In this document: positions 11,683-23,307 of the stretch, one piece after another
Numbering within the stretch: the first letter of the stretch is position 1
Layout of the letters: each line of letters starts with the position of its first letter
Origin: Rana temporaria
Taxonomy: Eukaryota; Chordata; Amphibia; Anura; Ranidae
Length of the DNA: 64,000 nucleotides
Direction: 5' to 3'
Assembly: GCF_905171775.1 (NCBI RefSeq)
Contig: NC_053490.1
Coordinates: 82,968,677-83,032,676 of the forward strand
Notes under the pieces: model-generated
Seen by the model: only the letters and a program-made list of their open reading frames with translations
Databases searched by the model: none
What the model was told of the DNA's origin: nothing
Made by a program: the position numbers and the translations under genes

Positions 11683-13311
11683 TTATTTCTTGGGCTTTTT
11701 CTTCCCAGCAGCCTTCCCTGCAGTCTTCCCTGCAGCCTTCCCTGTAGCCCGAGTCCTTGGGGGCTGGGTTCCTGGAGGAGATGAGTTGGCAGGAGCCAGA
11801 GCAGCCTCATGAAGTGGAGGAGCAGGAGCAGGTGCAGGAGCAGGAGCAGGAGCAGCAGCAAGGACAGGAGGAGCAATCCGCACAATGTGGGTGTCGTCAT
11901 CGAGCTGCCCCAGGGATGCCATGCTTATGGCTTGGAAGATGAGGAGTTCGCAGCGCACACGCTGGCTCTGCTCCAGATTGTAGAGCCTGGCTGCAATGAG
12001 CGCTGCGAACCCCTCAACTTCACTGGGTGGCTCTCGGATGGCTGCAGTAGCTTGGCGAAGCAGGCCCTGGGTCTCCTCCTCCATTTGTCGCATACTCCTG
12101 AGCCGTTTATTGGGATTGCGGAATGGAGGGATCCGGGAGATGGTATCCCGCCGGCGTGCCTCCTGGGTCCCACTGGGGCCTGCCACCTCCTGGCTCCCAG
12201 TGGGCTCTGCCACCTCCTGCCTTGCAGTTGACCCTGGCTCCTCCTGGCTCCCTGTGGGCCCTGTCTCTTCCTGGCTCCCTGTGGGCCCTGGCTCTTCCTG
12301 GCTTGGGTCTGCCTGTGTATCAAAAAAAGGAACATATTTTATTTGTGTTTGTCATTAATCACATACATTTTTAAAATCATGAGTGATGCAAATTGAATGT
12401 CAATATATATTACACACAGGGTCGCCATCCCTAATTATGTGGCCCCTTAAACACCTTCAGACATGGTCCCCCTGGAATTATGTGGGTTGTTGCATGCCTA
12501 ATTTAGCAAATAAGTGGCCTTTCCCCCCAAAAATGTAATAATAAATTTAGTGTCAACTAGATAGTACTCAAAAAGGGTGTCTTCCATCTGGGACCCCTTG
12601 CAGGTGTATTGCGTTACTCCCCCCTACTGGCCTATCTGAAAATGCCACCCACTCCTTCATAAACATTATTAATTGGCCAATTTTGTCCCCATCATGTTTT
12701 GCCACTACTGACTATTGATCCTATCCCTAAACTTAGGAGATTCACATAGAATTTAGAACAATAGTAACATACATTTAACATTATTACTATACTTGTCATA
12801 TACTAACTAAATTCATACCAAAAAAACATACCATTCTCCATGGCTCACAATTGGGGTCCTCCAGGAACTCTTGCTCTTCCTCCGAGCTTGCCTGCTCTTG
12901 TCTGCAGGGAACACTGGAGGATTGGCTGCTGGGAAGCTGGGAGCTACCTCTTGGGGGAAGGGTAGACATGGATGCCCTGGTCTCAATGTGGTCGTCCAGG
13001 AACTGCAGCTGACTGTAGTACCACAGGGTTGGTTTGTATATGGAGTCAGCTGCAGCCCCAGACCTCATTGAGGCCAGGACTTGGACCCGTTGGGCCCTGT
13101 AGGTGCCCCTGATGGAATTGATTTTGCTTTGCACTGTGTCTGTTGTGGCGTTGGGGACCCTTGTTTTCAGAAAAACAAGCATGCTCTCTTTAGCTTTTTC
13201 CCTGGCATCTTTGTTTTTATTTATTGTGTTTTTGGTTTGCCACAGAACAGGATGTTCCTTCCATTTTTGTATGAATTCTGTGAGGAAATCAGCATCCTTG
13301 AAGGGATCCAT
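11683..13311 (-). CDS. MADF/BESS-like protein of Harbinger 1 (spliced)
   Basis: Coding exons are 13311-12832 and 12312-11683, giving 369 aa. The donor is ATG|GTATGT and the acceptor TTTTTTGATACACAG|GC; the intron is phase 0. Exon 1 holds a MADF domain (about residues 8-95): FIQKWKEHPVLW, then INSIRGTYRAQR, then LWYYSQLQFLDDH. MADF domains are Myb-related DNA-binding modules. Exon 2 opens with repeated acidic SQEEPGPTG-like units. It continues with a BESS-like helix (FAALIAARLYNLEQSQRVRC, for protein contacts), an Ala-Pro run and a Lys-rich tail (GKAAGKKKPKK) that could be a nuclear signal. I chose MDPFKDADF because a good acceptor (CATGTGCAG) lies 5 bp upstream, with a donor GTAAGT at 13433-13428. 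That implies a 117-bp intron in the 5' leader. AATAAA lies downstream at 11501-11496. Role inferred: element DNA binding or regulation. Confidence 0.8.
12417..12640. repeat. Relic of a hAT-type element inside the MADF intron
   Basis: CAGGGTCGCCATCC, then GGCCCCTTAAACACCTTCAG and CATGGTCCCCCTGGA follow the order of the left end of the hAT-type element at 22161. CAGGTGTATTGCGTTACTCC followed by CCCCTACTGGCC follows its right end. The copy is short and diverged, and no duplication is visible. It lies in the intron of the Harbinger 1 MADF gene, so it was carried along as cargo or inserted there later. Confidence 0.5.
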
Positions 13312-13613
13312 TCTTTCTGCACATGAAACAGAAGCCAAAACATAATGTAATTAAAGCCACTAGCTTACTTCCCCTAACTAGCCCACAAACTCATTCCCTC
13401 TTCACTATAATAAAGTCGGAATAAAAAACTTACGTATCGTCGTTATGAAAGATCGTGATTTACGCCTTCTTCCACAGACTATGCACGCCGTTTACAAACA
13501 CGTCCCATCCCTTTTACACTACGCACGCGTGACGCTCCGCACGACACCCCGCCCCTGACGTTCGGTATCGTCCTTTCCACGCCCCTTCTCTGTCGTTTGG
13601 TGAGTGAGAAAAG
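13312..13613. promoter_or_regulatory. Divergent promoter of MADF and Myb genes, Harbinger 1
   Basis: This 302-bp spacer separates two start codons transcribed away from each other. Just upstream of the Myb start it contains CGCCCCTGACG and TTTCCACGCCCCT. The same order and spacing precede the Myb start of Harbinger 2 (49214-49250). The MADF side includes a predicted leader intron (13433-13317). Shared control of both genes is inferred from layout and conservation. Confidence 0.6.
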
Positions 13614-15027
13614 ATGGACAACATGGAGGTGTATTCCAGCTCAAGCCAGGAGGCAGGCCAGGCCCAACCACGCCGCAGATTCCGCTGCAGAGCCTCCAAC
13701 ATGAGTTTTAATGAAATGGTGGAGATGGTCACCATATTGAGGAGGGAGGACTATGATGCCAAGCATGGCCCCTACATGCATCCCAATAAAGTCAAAGCTA
13801 AAATTATGGAGAAGGTCATCCGTAGGCTCCAGCGGAAGTTTGGGAAAACCAGGAGCAGAGAGCACCTGCGCAAAAGGTGGTCGGATTTAAAAAAAAGGGA
13901 ACCCCACCAACTGGCCAAAATTAATAGGGTGATTCGAAGAAGAAGTAAGTTTTTTCCATGTGTATTAATTATTTTGGTGTGTTCTTTGTGCCATGTTTTT
14001 TATTTTTGCAGGTTGACCATAATGAATATTATGAATGTGGACGCATGATGCAGTCGTCGTAGTCGTCGTTCATTCGCTGACTTTCAATAATCCAATACCA
14101 TATTAATGAGAAATGGCATCATGCCTAGTTTGCATGTGCAAAGGGGAGTTGAAGCACTGTATCTGAACTAAAATCGTAAATTTAGGAATTGTGGGCGAAT
14201 GAACGACGACTCCTATGACCAATTAGTCGACACAAATATGAAAGTTGTGACATTTTTGGGGCTTAAAAAAAAGTTGTATTCAATTCTGGTATTGATGTAA
14301 ATGTGTTTTAGCTTATTTTATAAGAAACGTAAATACCTTGAGATTCCCAAAAAGGAGCGTTTGCTACTCCTTTTTTTATTGAACATGTGTACTCAGTAGC
14401 ACAATTGTTTGTCACAATCACAACCTATGTTGGGTCACACACAGGGGTGAGCAGATCCAGGGGAGACTTGGTTAGCTTACATATATACTAAAAAAAAATT
14501 GGTCACCAGATTTGACATTACTTTGTGAATGGATTAAATACTGGTCTATTTTCTTGCTAATTGTTTAAAAATCAACAATATTGCCCTTTTGTTTATAATT
14601 TCGGAATATTTTTGGGTCATTTCAGGCCGCTCGTAATGTTTTAACCTCATGTTTTCCCTTTCTTCAATCTTGTAGGGCACAATGAAGCAGAAAGGCAGGA
14701 GGCACAAGCCAATCAAGCCACACCCCCGAGGGATGTAGATGAAGAGGAACCTGCCACAACATCCGGTAAAGTAACATATACCACATTTTCAGTGAATAGA
14801 GATATAGGCATACAATCTTTTAACACATGTTTTGGTTCCACATTTCAGGAGGAAATCGGGCTGGTCAGGGACTGGACACGTATAGTGCCCAGCTCCTCAT
14901 CGGCGAGGTTCTCACCTGCAGGGCCCAAGTCGAGGACATACGTCTGGCCTGCCGGGAAATTCGCCACAAAGCGAAGACGCTGGAACGGCAGCTTAAAAAT
15001 TGTATTAATGTTTTGGGGAGGGTTTAA
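13614..15027 (+). CDS. Myb/SANT-like protein of Harbinger 1 (three exons)
   Basis: Exons are 13614-13944, 14676-14765 and 14849-15027, giving 199 aa. Donors are AA|GTAAGT and CCG|GTAAAG; acceptors are CAATCTTGTAG and CCACATTTCAG. Both introns are phase 1 and the frame stays open to TAA at 15027. Residues about 30-105 form a Myb/SANT-like domain: SFNEMVEMVTILRREDYD, then KVIRRLQRKFGKTRSREHL, RKRWSDLKKREPHQL. This is the type found in the accessory proteins of Harbinger transposons, which bind the element ends and help import the transposase. The middle is acidic. The C-terminus (DIRLACREIRHKAKTLERQL, ending LGRV) is a likely coiled coil. It is divergent to the MADF gene. An A/T-rich tandem repeat and AATAAA follow. 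Confidence 0.85.
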
Positions 15028-15065
15028 TTGTTTGTGTTATTTTTATTTCCCTTGAATTTTAAAAA

Positions 15066-15400
15066 CACCAAAAAAAAAAAAATATATATATATTTTGTAC
15101 TAATCAAAAAAAAGACAAAAAAAAGAAAAAAATATATTTTGTACTAATCAAAAAAAAGACAAAAAAAAATATATATATATTTTGTACTAATCAAAAAAAA
15201 GACAAAAAAAAAAATATATATTTTGTACTAATCAAAAAAAAGACAAAAAAAAGAAAAAAATATATTTTGTACTAATCAAAAAAAAGACAAAAAAAAGAAA
15301 AAAATATATTTTGTACTAATCAAAAAAAAGACAAAAAAAAATGTATTCTATTTTGTAATAATCAAAAAAAAAACAGTAAAAAATAAATAAAATTTTGGAC
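15066..15400. repeat. A/T-rich tandem repeat after the Myb gene
   Basis: About seven variable units of roughly 35-45 bp, built on TATTTTGTACTAATC followed by A-rich GACAAAAAAAAG runs. Unit length varies with the A and TA runs. It lies between the ends of the convergent Myb and transposase genes and includes AATAAA-type signals near its right edge. Confidence 0.85.
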
Positions 15401-15625
15401 TTCAAAACATTTGTGTGTAGTTATTGGTATCAATGCAGACTCATTCAATTACTCAGGCATATTTGTAGAGTTATTAAGATTTAACACTCATGGGAATTTA
15501 TGACATCCCAAACACATGGCTGGATGAGAACCTAGGAAAAAGAAACATTACCCCCCAAAACTTACAAATAAATAAAATCCAAAAAATAAACACTGTTTAA
15601 TCAAACAAAAAGTAAATTTTATTCT

Positions 15626-17557
15626 TTAGTCAAGATCGGGCATTTCAATGGCCCCCCTCCCCATAAAATAGTCCACATATGATTGACGCACTGCACGTGC
15701 GGTTTGGGGGGCCAAGCCTCTATGGCTAGCCTGATGTCCCGGCTCCGGAGCCACAACATCAGCCTCATCAGGCAATACCGTCAGATAAGTTTGTGAATTT
15801 CTCTTTAAAAAATTGTGTAAAATGCAACAACATAGGATGATGTAATTCCATTTGTATTCCGCAAGGTTTATTGCTGTTAAAAACAATCGGAATCGGCTGG
15901 CCATGATTCCAAAGGCATTCTCTACCACACGTCTTGCTCTGGCCAGCCGATAATTAAAAACCCTCCTCTCATGGGTGAGGGTGCGTACGGGAAATGGCCT
16001 CATGAGGTGGGGACCCAAACCAAAAGCCTCATCTGCAACAAACACGAAGGGCAGACCCTCTTCGTTCTCCTCCGCAGGTGGCAATCCTAGGTCCTCCGAC
16101 CGAAGCCGTTGGGCGAACTCCGTCTCCGCAAAGACACCGCCGTCCGACATCCGGCCATTTTTCCCAACATCCACGTACAAGAACTCGTAATTGGCAGAGA
16201 CCACCGCCATCAAAACAACGCTGTGGAACCCCTTGTAATTGAAGAAATGGGATCCACTATGGGGTGGGGGCACAATGCGGATGTGCTTGCCATCAATGGC
16301 TCCTCCGCAGTTCGGAAAGTTCCAACGCTGGGAGAAGTCCGCTGCCACAGTCTGCCATTCCTGTGGCGTGGTGGGGAACTGGATAGAAAGAAAATAAAAA
16401 ATCCATTCAAACAAACATTTTGAACAGAATATAGCTAAAATTTCAAGGGATCCCACCAACAATTCCACAAAAAAGGTTAGTATTAAAAAATAACATGTGA
16501 ACACTAAGCATATTAATCACCCCCTCTGATGTTAAAACAAAAAATTTAGGGGGAGTGGGGGCCTAAGATGAGTTTCTCACATGAGAAACAACCCCACAAA
16601 AAAGATAAAATAATAATAAAAATAATTATTAGTATGTAGTTCTAAAATCTGGGGGGGGGGGGGGGTTTGGACAATGGAGGCCACAAATAAACGGGGATAT
16701 AGGGACACACAAAATGCAGCACTACAATGGAGGCCACAAATAAACGGGGATATAGGGACACACAAAATGCAGCACTACAATGGAGGCCACAAATAAACGG
16801 GGATATAGGGACACACAAAATGCAGCACTACAATGGAGGCCACAAATAAACGGGGATATAGGGACACACAAAATGCAGCACTACAATGGAGGCCACAAAT
16901 AAACGGGGATATAGGGACTATGCTAGGTGGGTTTGGCCACAACATAGAATGATGGACAGGTTGGCTAAATTAAATAAACATGTAGGGCTTTACAAATTGT
17001 GTAGAACAGCATACATAGAGACAAAGTGAACATTCTGAGCATATTAGAAACATTTTTTTTTTACTTTTTTTGGGCCATAGTTTGACCATTGAAAGGACAC
17101 CACTTACCTTAACATAGTCCTCCTGAAGAACCTGAATGATGGCCGAACAGGTCTCCGGGATTATGAGGCCCAGAGCCTGGGGGGAGATGCCCGTCGAGAA
17201 CTTCAAGTCCTGCAGACTTCTCCCTGTTGCAAGGTAGCGCAACGTAGCAACTAGCCTCTGCTCAGCAGTGATGGCTTCCCGCATAACGGTGTCCTGCCTG
17301 GTGATATATGGCGACACCGAAGCCAAAAGCTGCTGAAATACGGGGTCAGACATCCTAAGAAAATTCCTGAAATCATCAGGGTTATTTTCTCGGATCTCCC
17401 GCAGCAGAGGCATATGAGAGAACTGGTCCCTGCGTAGCAACCAGTTCTTGGTCCACAACCTCCTCCTCACCCTGTTCATGGACCGTCGCTGGGATGCAGC
17501 ACACATCCTAACAACAAGCACAGCACGATCTCGGCGACGAGTTCGTACCCGCAACAT
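15626..17557 (-). CDS. HARBI1-type DDE transposase of Harbinger 1
   Basis: Exons are 17557-17108 and 16378-15626, giving 400 aa. The donor is AAG|GTAAGT and the acceptor CTTTCTATCCAG; the intron is phase 0. The N-terminal half holds the helical region (KNWLLRRDQFSHMPLLREI, TLRYLATGRSLQDLKFSTGI). The catalytic half (DDE_Tnp_4 type) shows GGAIDGKHIRI (D179), FVADEAFGLGPHLMRPF (D266) and RVVENAFGI (E303), with 36 residues between D266 and E303. This enzyme cuts and joins the element at 3-bp TWA targets. The C-terminus ends YFMGRGAIEMPDLD. AATAAA follows at 15623-15618. No break is seen, and the length is typical of the family. The start codon is the first in frame, so a few N-terminal residues are uncertain. 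Confidence 0.92.
16671..16919. repeat. 53-bp minisatellite in the transposase intron
   Basis: About 4.7 near-identical copies of a 53-bp unit begin ACAATGGAGGCCACAAATAA, at 16671, 16724, 16777, 16830 and 16883. They lie wholly inside the transposase intron (16379-17107), so copy-number change would not alter the protein. A G-run directly precedes the array. Confidence 0.92.
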
Positions 17558-17856
17558 GGCTAGAAAACGGTCGTCAAATCAGATCAGACTAAAAATTACG
17601 CCCTGAAGTACAGAATGGCCTTTGAAGAACGACCTGCTAAACAGCACCGTGCACACAAAACGTAATGCCAAAACAAATACGTCCTTAGTACAAGCACTGT
17701 ATCACAGATCCGACAACAAATAGACAAACTGTACGACAGAAAACGAAATTTAAAGCACAGTCACTGAAAATCACGAATCGTATCTCACCAAACTTTTACT
17801 AACACGCAGCAACACGATATCAGCAAAAGAGGCCGTCTTCCGCATGGAAACGACCC

Positions 17857-17870
17857 TTTATAGTGACGTC
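17857..17870 (-). promoter_or_regulatory. TATA box and CRE-like site of transposase 1
   Basis: On the minus strand the sequence reads CGACGTCACTATAAAGGG: a CRE half-palindrome next to TATAAA, about 300 bp upstream of the transposase start. Harbinger 2 has the same arrangement (54366-54380) in otherwise diverged sequence, which argues for function. Confidence 0.6.
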
Positions 17871-18034
17871 GTGCGTGATTGACGGAACTGCGCTGTGCTA
17901 GAGCGTTGTGAAAAAGCGATGGTGTGTATGCTACGTCGTTGTTCAAATTGAAGTTTGAAAAATGACGTTTTTTTAAAGCACATAAAGCGTCGCATTTTTC
18001 CATCGCAGAAAGCGATGGTGTGTACGCGGCATTA

Positions 18035-19665
18035 GACTGTTAAATTGGGTCTAACTACCTTGAAAAGGGAAAATACTACATATTAATCTTGCATTTTCTA
18101 TACTCTATTTGATGTTATATTTGTACCAAAAAATATTCCTATTTTCAACAACAAATTGGTTTTATTGTGGATTCTATAGAATTTATTTAATACATAGCTA
18201 TGACTTTACTTGCAGTTAATGAATAAGATGGTGGGGACAACAATTGCACCAAGCTTCACTGACCTACACATTGCAGCATTGGAGCCTGAAACTATTTTGT
18301 CCAGTGCAAACTAAGTACAAACCTCTTCTTGGAAAAGATTTATTGACGATGTCTTCTTATTAGGAGAGAAGCATATCAGCAGCTACTACATTTATTTTAT
18401 TGAGCTATTAATAAAACTAGTTTTAATTTTACAGTTTACAATTGTCAGTTAAAAGAAAATATTTTGGATTTACATATTTTTATTGTCAACAATAACACTT
18501 TTGCTAAACCGTTTAGGAAACCTGTAGACTGCAATTGGTTTATTTTAAATACAAGTTGTCCTTTTGTTCAATATACCCAGGAGTCAATACATAGGAGAAA
18601 CTTTAGCAATTAGGTGGATTATAAATTGGAAGTCAGAGAACTGACAAAACCATTAATGGAAAAGGGAAATGAGAACTAATTTCTAAAACAAGAAAAAAAA
18701 AAATAGACCAGATACTGTAGACAGACAGAAAAAAGGGTAAAGCAGTCCAATAATGTCAACCAGAGCAATATTTTTCACTGGCTTTGTTATTTAGATACTC
18801 CTAACACTCCAAATTAAACTATTTATTACAAAGGAGTCTGGAAATGTAGGTCTATACTAAGAGGTTTAAAAAAGGACCCAGATTTGGTCTCATTTGTAGT
18901 ACCCACAGTACAGATGAATACCAAATCTATTAATTTGGGAGGTAAGGTGGATGAGTTTGTGTGATTAGGGTGTTGCACTGCTTGTAAAGCTACCAAAGTC
19001 TCAATAAGAAGGAGTTTTACCAAAATGCATTCTGAGAAGGTGTATAAAATTAAAGATCTTGTTACCTGCTCCAAGGGTTTTATACGCACTATTTAGTGCT
19101 CCTGTAACAAGTTACACATCAGCTGCACAAAAAGAGACTCACGGTCACACTACATGAGCACTTCTACAGGATATTTGTGGGTAGTATAAAACAGCCAAGT
19201 ACATTATCCAAGCACTTTAAAGAATACCAAAATTGTAGTACCAAATGTATTATTTTCTGGGGTACACAAATAGTTATGTATGACCTACTAGTTATGTATT
19301 ATACAAAATCAAAAAAGAATTTTCAACTTGAAGTAGAACTTTAATCAAAACTTTTTTTTTTCATTTTGTATATAGTAAGGGGTATTTCTAACCCCTGTCA
19401 CCTTTCTTGCTATCATTGTCCGACTGGGGAGATATCCCTTAATTTCCTGTCCTGTAGCCAAAACAGTACATAAAAGGAAATCCCTGCAAATTAAGAGAAT
19501 CCCTCTGGTAAGGAACCATTTCTACAATACTGTATGGATATCTCTGCCAATTTATTGGAACTGACATTGTAAGAGTTCATATTATTGAGCTATAGGCCCT
19601 TTGTGTTATCAGAACCTATTATACTCTACCTGTGTATCTCATTTGTCTGAACTCACTTGTGGGTC
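18035..19665. other. Gene-free stretch
   Basis: AT-rich, with short A- and T-runs. I see no coding sequence, RNA gene or terminal repeats. Confidence 0.5.
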
Positions 19666-19668
19666 TGA

Positions 19669-20071
19669 AGCCTTGTACACACGCCTGGTTTACTCAGCAA
19701 GAACCAGCAAGTAAACTGTCTAAAATCTTGACGAGAAAAATAGAGAACACGTTCCTGTCGAGAAACCCGAGAGTGTGTATACTTACCTGGCCCCGTGAAA
19801 ACCAGCACATGCTCGAAATGACTTTGATGCATGCGTGATAGCTTCCTAGGCATAGGTAGGGTGCAGCAAGATGGCTGCGACGGCATCGAATGTGACGAGC
19901 GCGTGCTCGTCGTATGCGATGACATCACCGCGTTCTTGCCTTTCAAAAGAACCGCGGTTCTTTTTAAAGGAGTGTCTGTACACTCAGGCGGCAAGAGATT
20001 CTTGCCAAGAATCCTGTCAGGAAAATCAACGTTTTTTTTCTGATGAGATTCTGGCCCGTGTGTACAGGGCT
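19669..20071. mobile_element. Short inverted-repeat element with TGA duplication
   Basis: The left end reads AGCCTTGTACACACGCC and the right end is the complement of AGCCCTGTACACACGGGCC. TGA flanks both sides (19666-19668 and 20072-20074). The 3-bp duplication and the GTACACACG ends suggest a Harbinger-mobilised element related to 37196-37605. No coding capacity. Confidence 0.75.
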
Positions 20072-20520
20072 TGAGAGATAATTATTCTTTCTGACAAAAA
20101 GGTAATTTCTCTCTTTTTTATTAAGCTGTCCAAAACTCATGAGTGCTGCTGATAGGATATTGTATATACATTTTAATATACAACATGGACCAGGGTATCC
20201 TATAATCAGCCAGCTGCTGTTACGTTAAGACTTTCTAAACATTGGAGCAATTCTGTCTTGAGTGAGGTAACTATAAACCTCTATTTGTTTTCTCCAGTCC
20301 TACTAACTTTGTTGAAATACCAAACTGTTTGAAAAAGTAAAGTGTTTTTGGCTTATGCTGGTAAGCCTAAAGTCAGCAAAAAAAAAAAAAAAAGTATTTC
20401 TTTAACACACTTAGATGTTTTTATTGTGGTCTAGTTCCAAGTAAATATCCGATTCGGTGTTGATTTTCCAGGGCAGAATCCACTGGGTAGGGAGGTTAGA
20501 AGCGATTGTTGCAGTTTCAA

Positions 20521-20972
20521 AGTGGGGTTGATTTACTAAAACTGTTAGTTGAAGTGCAAAATCGAATGCAGCATTGGATATAAACCAATCAGCTTCCAGT
20601 TTGTTTGTTTTTTGTCAAAGCTTACATGATTAAAGTTTGAAGCTGATTGGTACCATGCAACGATACACCAGATTTTGCACCTCCAGTTTTAGCCTACGTT
20701 CACACTTTCGTGTTTTGTGAGTGGAGCGTTTGGGTGTACATTTTGCCTCGCAAGCCAAGGTGCAGAGAAAATGTTCCTGCACCTTCCTAGAAATTGAAGC
20801 CCACACGGGAACCACACTACAGTGCAGTTCCCAGTGCAGGTGCGATTTCCAATGCGGGCGGTGTGCCATTAGGACTAATAGCACCCACCCGTGGGTCCTG
20901 CATTTTGCATGCGGGTGGTTGCAGCTGCGGGACACAAGTGTGAACCGAGCTTAATAGTAAATGAACCCCACT
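20521..20972. mobile_element. Inverted-repeat MITE, interrupted
   Basis: The ends are AGTGGGGTTGATTTACTAA and the complement of AGTGGGGTTCATTTACTAT. The right arm is split by the 20692-20950 element. Removing that element and one TTA rejoins CCAGTTTTAATAGTAAATG, so this was the older insertion. Confidence 0.7.
20692..20950. mobile_element. Nested short element with TTA duplication
   Basis: The left end reads GCCTACGTTCACACTTTCG and the right end is the complement of GCTCGGTTCACACTTGTG. TTA flanks both sides (20689-20691 and 20951-20953). It interrupts the MITE at 20521-20972. The 3-bp TTA duplication fits Harbinger-type mobilisation. No gene inside. Confidence 0.8.
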
Positions 20973-22152
20973 ATGTCTTTTCATCTATAAAAAGCCAGCT
21001 AGTTTTGCTTTAAATAAACCCTTACAGAGTACGGGTTTACTATAAGTACACAGAATGGATTGTAGCCAACTGCCCTTTACAACATATGTACACTGCCTGT
21101 ACTTCCTAAGGCTAGCATTGCATTTTGTTTTTCAGTGCTACCATGCTCTGAGTTAAAGATAAAGGCATTATATTGTATCCCATGTACTGGTCAAGGTGCG
21201 ACGGTTTTTAAGGGTTGGGCATAGCCAGGTTTCTCAGTGTAAACTATCAGTTCATGTCATTATAGCATGTTCATATATTCAGAGATTTTGAAAGGTGGTG
21301 GTGTTTGTGTGTGTGGTACTCCTACCCTTTAAAAAATAATAAAAAGGGATCCTTTGTTTTTCATCTGTTCCCCTTTGACTGCAATGTAAAAAGCAGAGGA
21401 AAGAATAAAGCTAACATTGCTTTGGGAAAATAGGCACATGAAAGAAGGACTGTCTTGGTCTACAGATTCCTTGCTGCTTTCATAAAGAAAATAATTAAAA
21501 ATTGATCAAAAATGTATGTGGAACACTAAAGGATGCTGTCTCAGTGCAAGCTCTCTTTAGATGGAACAATGGAAATTTAATATAAGGGCTGTAATATTTT
21601 TATTAAATACAGGACTGGCTAAATGTTATTTGAAATACTTTGTAGCAGTTTTAACTGTGTATTTGACAAAATCTATTTACATAAGCATTTAACTATATCC
21701 CTAGATGTTTATAGTTTAACATTTTCATATTAGTTCGCTGTAATTGTATTGTAGTTTTATATGTAAATAAAGCGAAATTACTTTATATTCCTCATTTTAA
21801 TTTAATTTTTTTTGTTGAACGGTTCCTCTATGAGTATACATGTTACTGTTCTATGACAAAATTATTTATATTTGTTGCTTTGCAATTTCCGCTCAGGATA
21901 ATGTTCATAGAGAAGTCATTATCACACATCGTTTTAACTGGATGCAAAATGGTAATTGGTAAATTTCTTATGAAGCCTAAAAAGGAAAAGTGTTTTTACT
22001 CACTGATTGAGACAATTTAGTGATTTGCAGTCCTCAGCCAGGAGGAAGTAGAACTGTTTAAATTGTGACTTTATCTGAAATCAGAAGTACCACAATGGTC
22101 TGGTTCTAACAGGAGGTCCTGCCATACCAAATAGGCTTCTAGATAGTATATG
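20973..22152. other. Gene-free stretch
   Basis: AT-rich; no supported gene or repeat boundary. Confidence 0.5.
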
Positions 22153-22160
22153 CACTTAGT

Positions 22161-22436
22161 CAGGGCAGCCATTTTTGGGCCCCTTACACAACTTCAGGCA
22201 TGGCCCCCCTGGAGCAGAGAACCGGGGGGGGGGGTGCTGCCGCGACTTGAGAAGCCGGGGGGGGGGCTTTACAAAAAAAGAAGAAAGAAAGAAAATATAT
22301 ATAAGAAAAGTGGGTTAGCCATCCGGGGCCCTGGGGATCTCTGGGCCCTTTAATAAAAAATTATTATTATTTTTTTATGAAAATAAATTACAAAAAGGGG
22401 GGTTGCCATCCGGGACCTTTGGGCCCTTTAACAAAA

Positions 22437-22475
<39 letters not shown>

Positions 22476-22891
22476 TTTTTTTATAAAAAAAAGGGGGGTT
22501 GTCATCTGGGGCCCTGGGGATCTCCGGGCCCCCCGTACCCCTAAAAAAATAGCCCTTTAATACAAAATAAAATAAAAATATATTAGAATTTTTTATTTTT
22601 TTTTATAAAAAATAACAACAAAAAAGGGGGGATGCCATCTGGGGCCCTGGGGGCCTTCGGGCCCCTGGGGACCTCCGGACCTCTAAAAAAAAAAAAAAAA
22701 AAAAAAATTGACCCTTTAATAAAAAAGAAATATATCAAATTTTTTTTTTTTATAAAAAATAAATAAAAAAAAGAGGAGTTGCCACCTGGGGCCCTGTAGG
22801 CCTCCGGACCCCTGGGGTTGCCATCCGGGCCCCTGGGGACCTCCGGGCCCCTCACAGGTGTACTGCCTGTACCCCCCTGATGGCGGCCCTG
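22161..22891. mobile_element. hAT-type non-autonomous element with internal repeats
   Basis: The 8-bp duplication CACTTAGT flanks it at 22153-22160 and 22892-22899. The ends are CAGGGCAGCCATTTTTGGG and the complement of CAGGGCCGCCATCAGGGGG. The 8-bp duplication and CAGGG ends are typical of hAT transposons. The interior is about five to six imperfect copies of a GGGGTTGCCATCCGGGG / GGGCCCTTTAATAAAAAA unit with T- and A-runs. Frames here spell collagen-like Gly-Pro runs because of the repeat and are not genes. Confidence 0.85.
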
Positions 22892-23307
22892 CACTTAGTA
22901 ATAGTAGTACATGCTTAGGCTACCTCCACCCCTGGAAAAAGCCCTGTGTGACGAACAGTGTTGGGGAGGAGGACCTTAAGCATGTTTGTACAGATCCATT
23001 GAAGGCTGATGCAGCTAGCCATGTATTAGTGCTGGAGCTGACAGATGATCTGGCATACAAGGTTAAACAACAACACTAAAATAAATGCCTCAGTAACAAT
23101 GAAAATAATACTAACCTAAAAGACAAATAGATAATGTGTCAATAATGCGTGAAAATGTAATCCAAACTTATTAAAATATGGAAAAATATATGTTGAAATA
23201 AAATAAAATAAAAATAAATGGTTAGAATGCATACCCAGGCTGAGGAAAATTTTTAATAATTGTATTAGATTCTATTCCTTCATTAAGTCCTGTAAAAGGG
23301 TGTTTAA

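Larger units (their letters stand above)
10735..18031. mobile_element. Complete Harbinger transposon 1 (three genes)
   Basis: About 7.3 kb, bounded by inverted repeats beginning TGCCGCGTACACACCATCGC that match perfectly for about 37 bp. It is flanked by TTA at 10732-10734 and 18032-18034, the preferred PIF/Harbinger target duplication. It carries, left to right, a MADF/BESS-like gene (minus), a Myb/SANT-like gene (plus) and a HARBI1-type transposase (minus), all with open spliced frames. The MADF and Myb genes are divergent from a 302-bp spacer. Perfect ends, an intact duplication and open frames suggest a fairly recent insertion. Whether it is active cannot be seen from sequence alone. Confidence 0.92.

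Noticed and set aside
13312..13338. Upstream start (MASVSC) for the Harbinger 1 MADF protein
   Set aside because: A good splice acceptor lies between it and the MDPF start, so the upstream codons are probably intronic.
15975..16423. Plus-strand frames opposite the transposase exons
   Set aside because: Shadow frames antisense to the DDE exon, with no domain of their own. The same holds for 52363-53032 and 53537-54251.
18826..19089. Open frame of 87 codons
   Set aside because: No domain, no splice signals and ordinary AT-rich composition.
22583..22894. Collagen-like Gly-Pro frame
   Set aside because: Product of the GGGGCCC-rich tandem repeat inside a hAT-type element.
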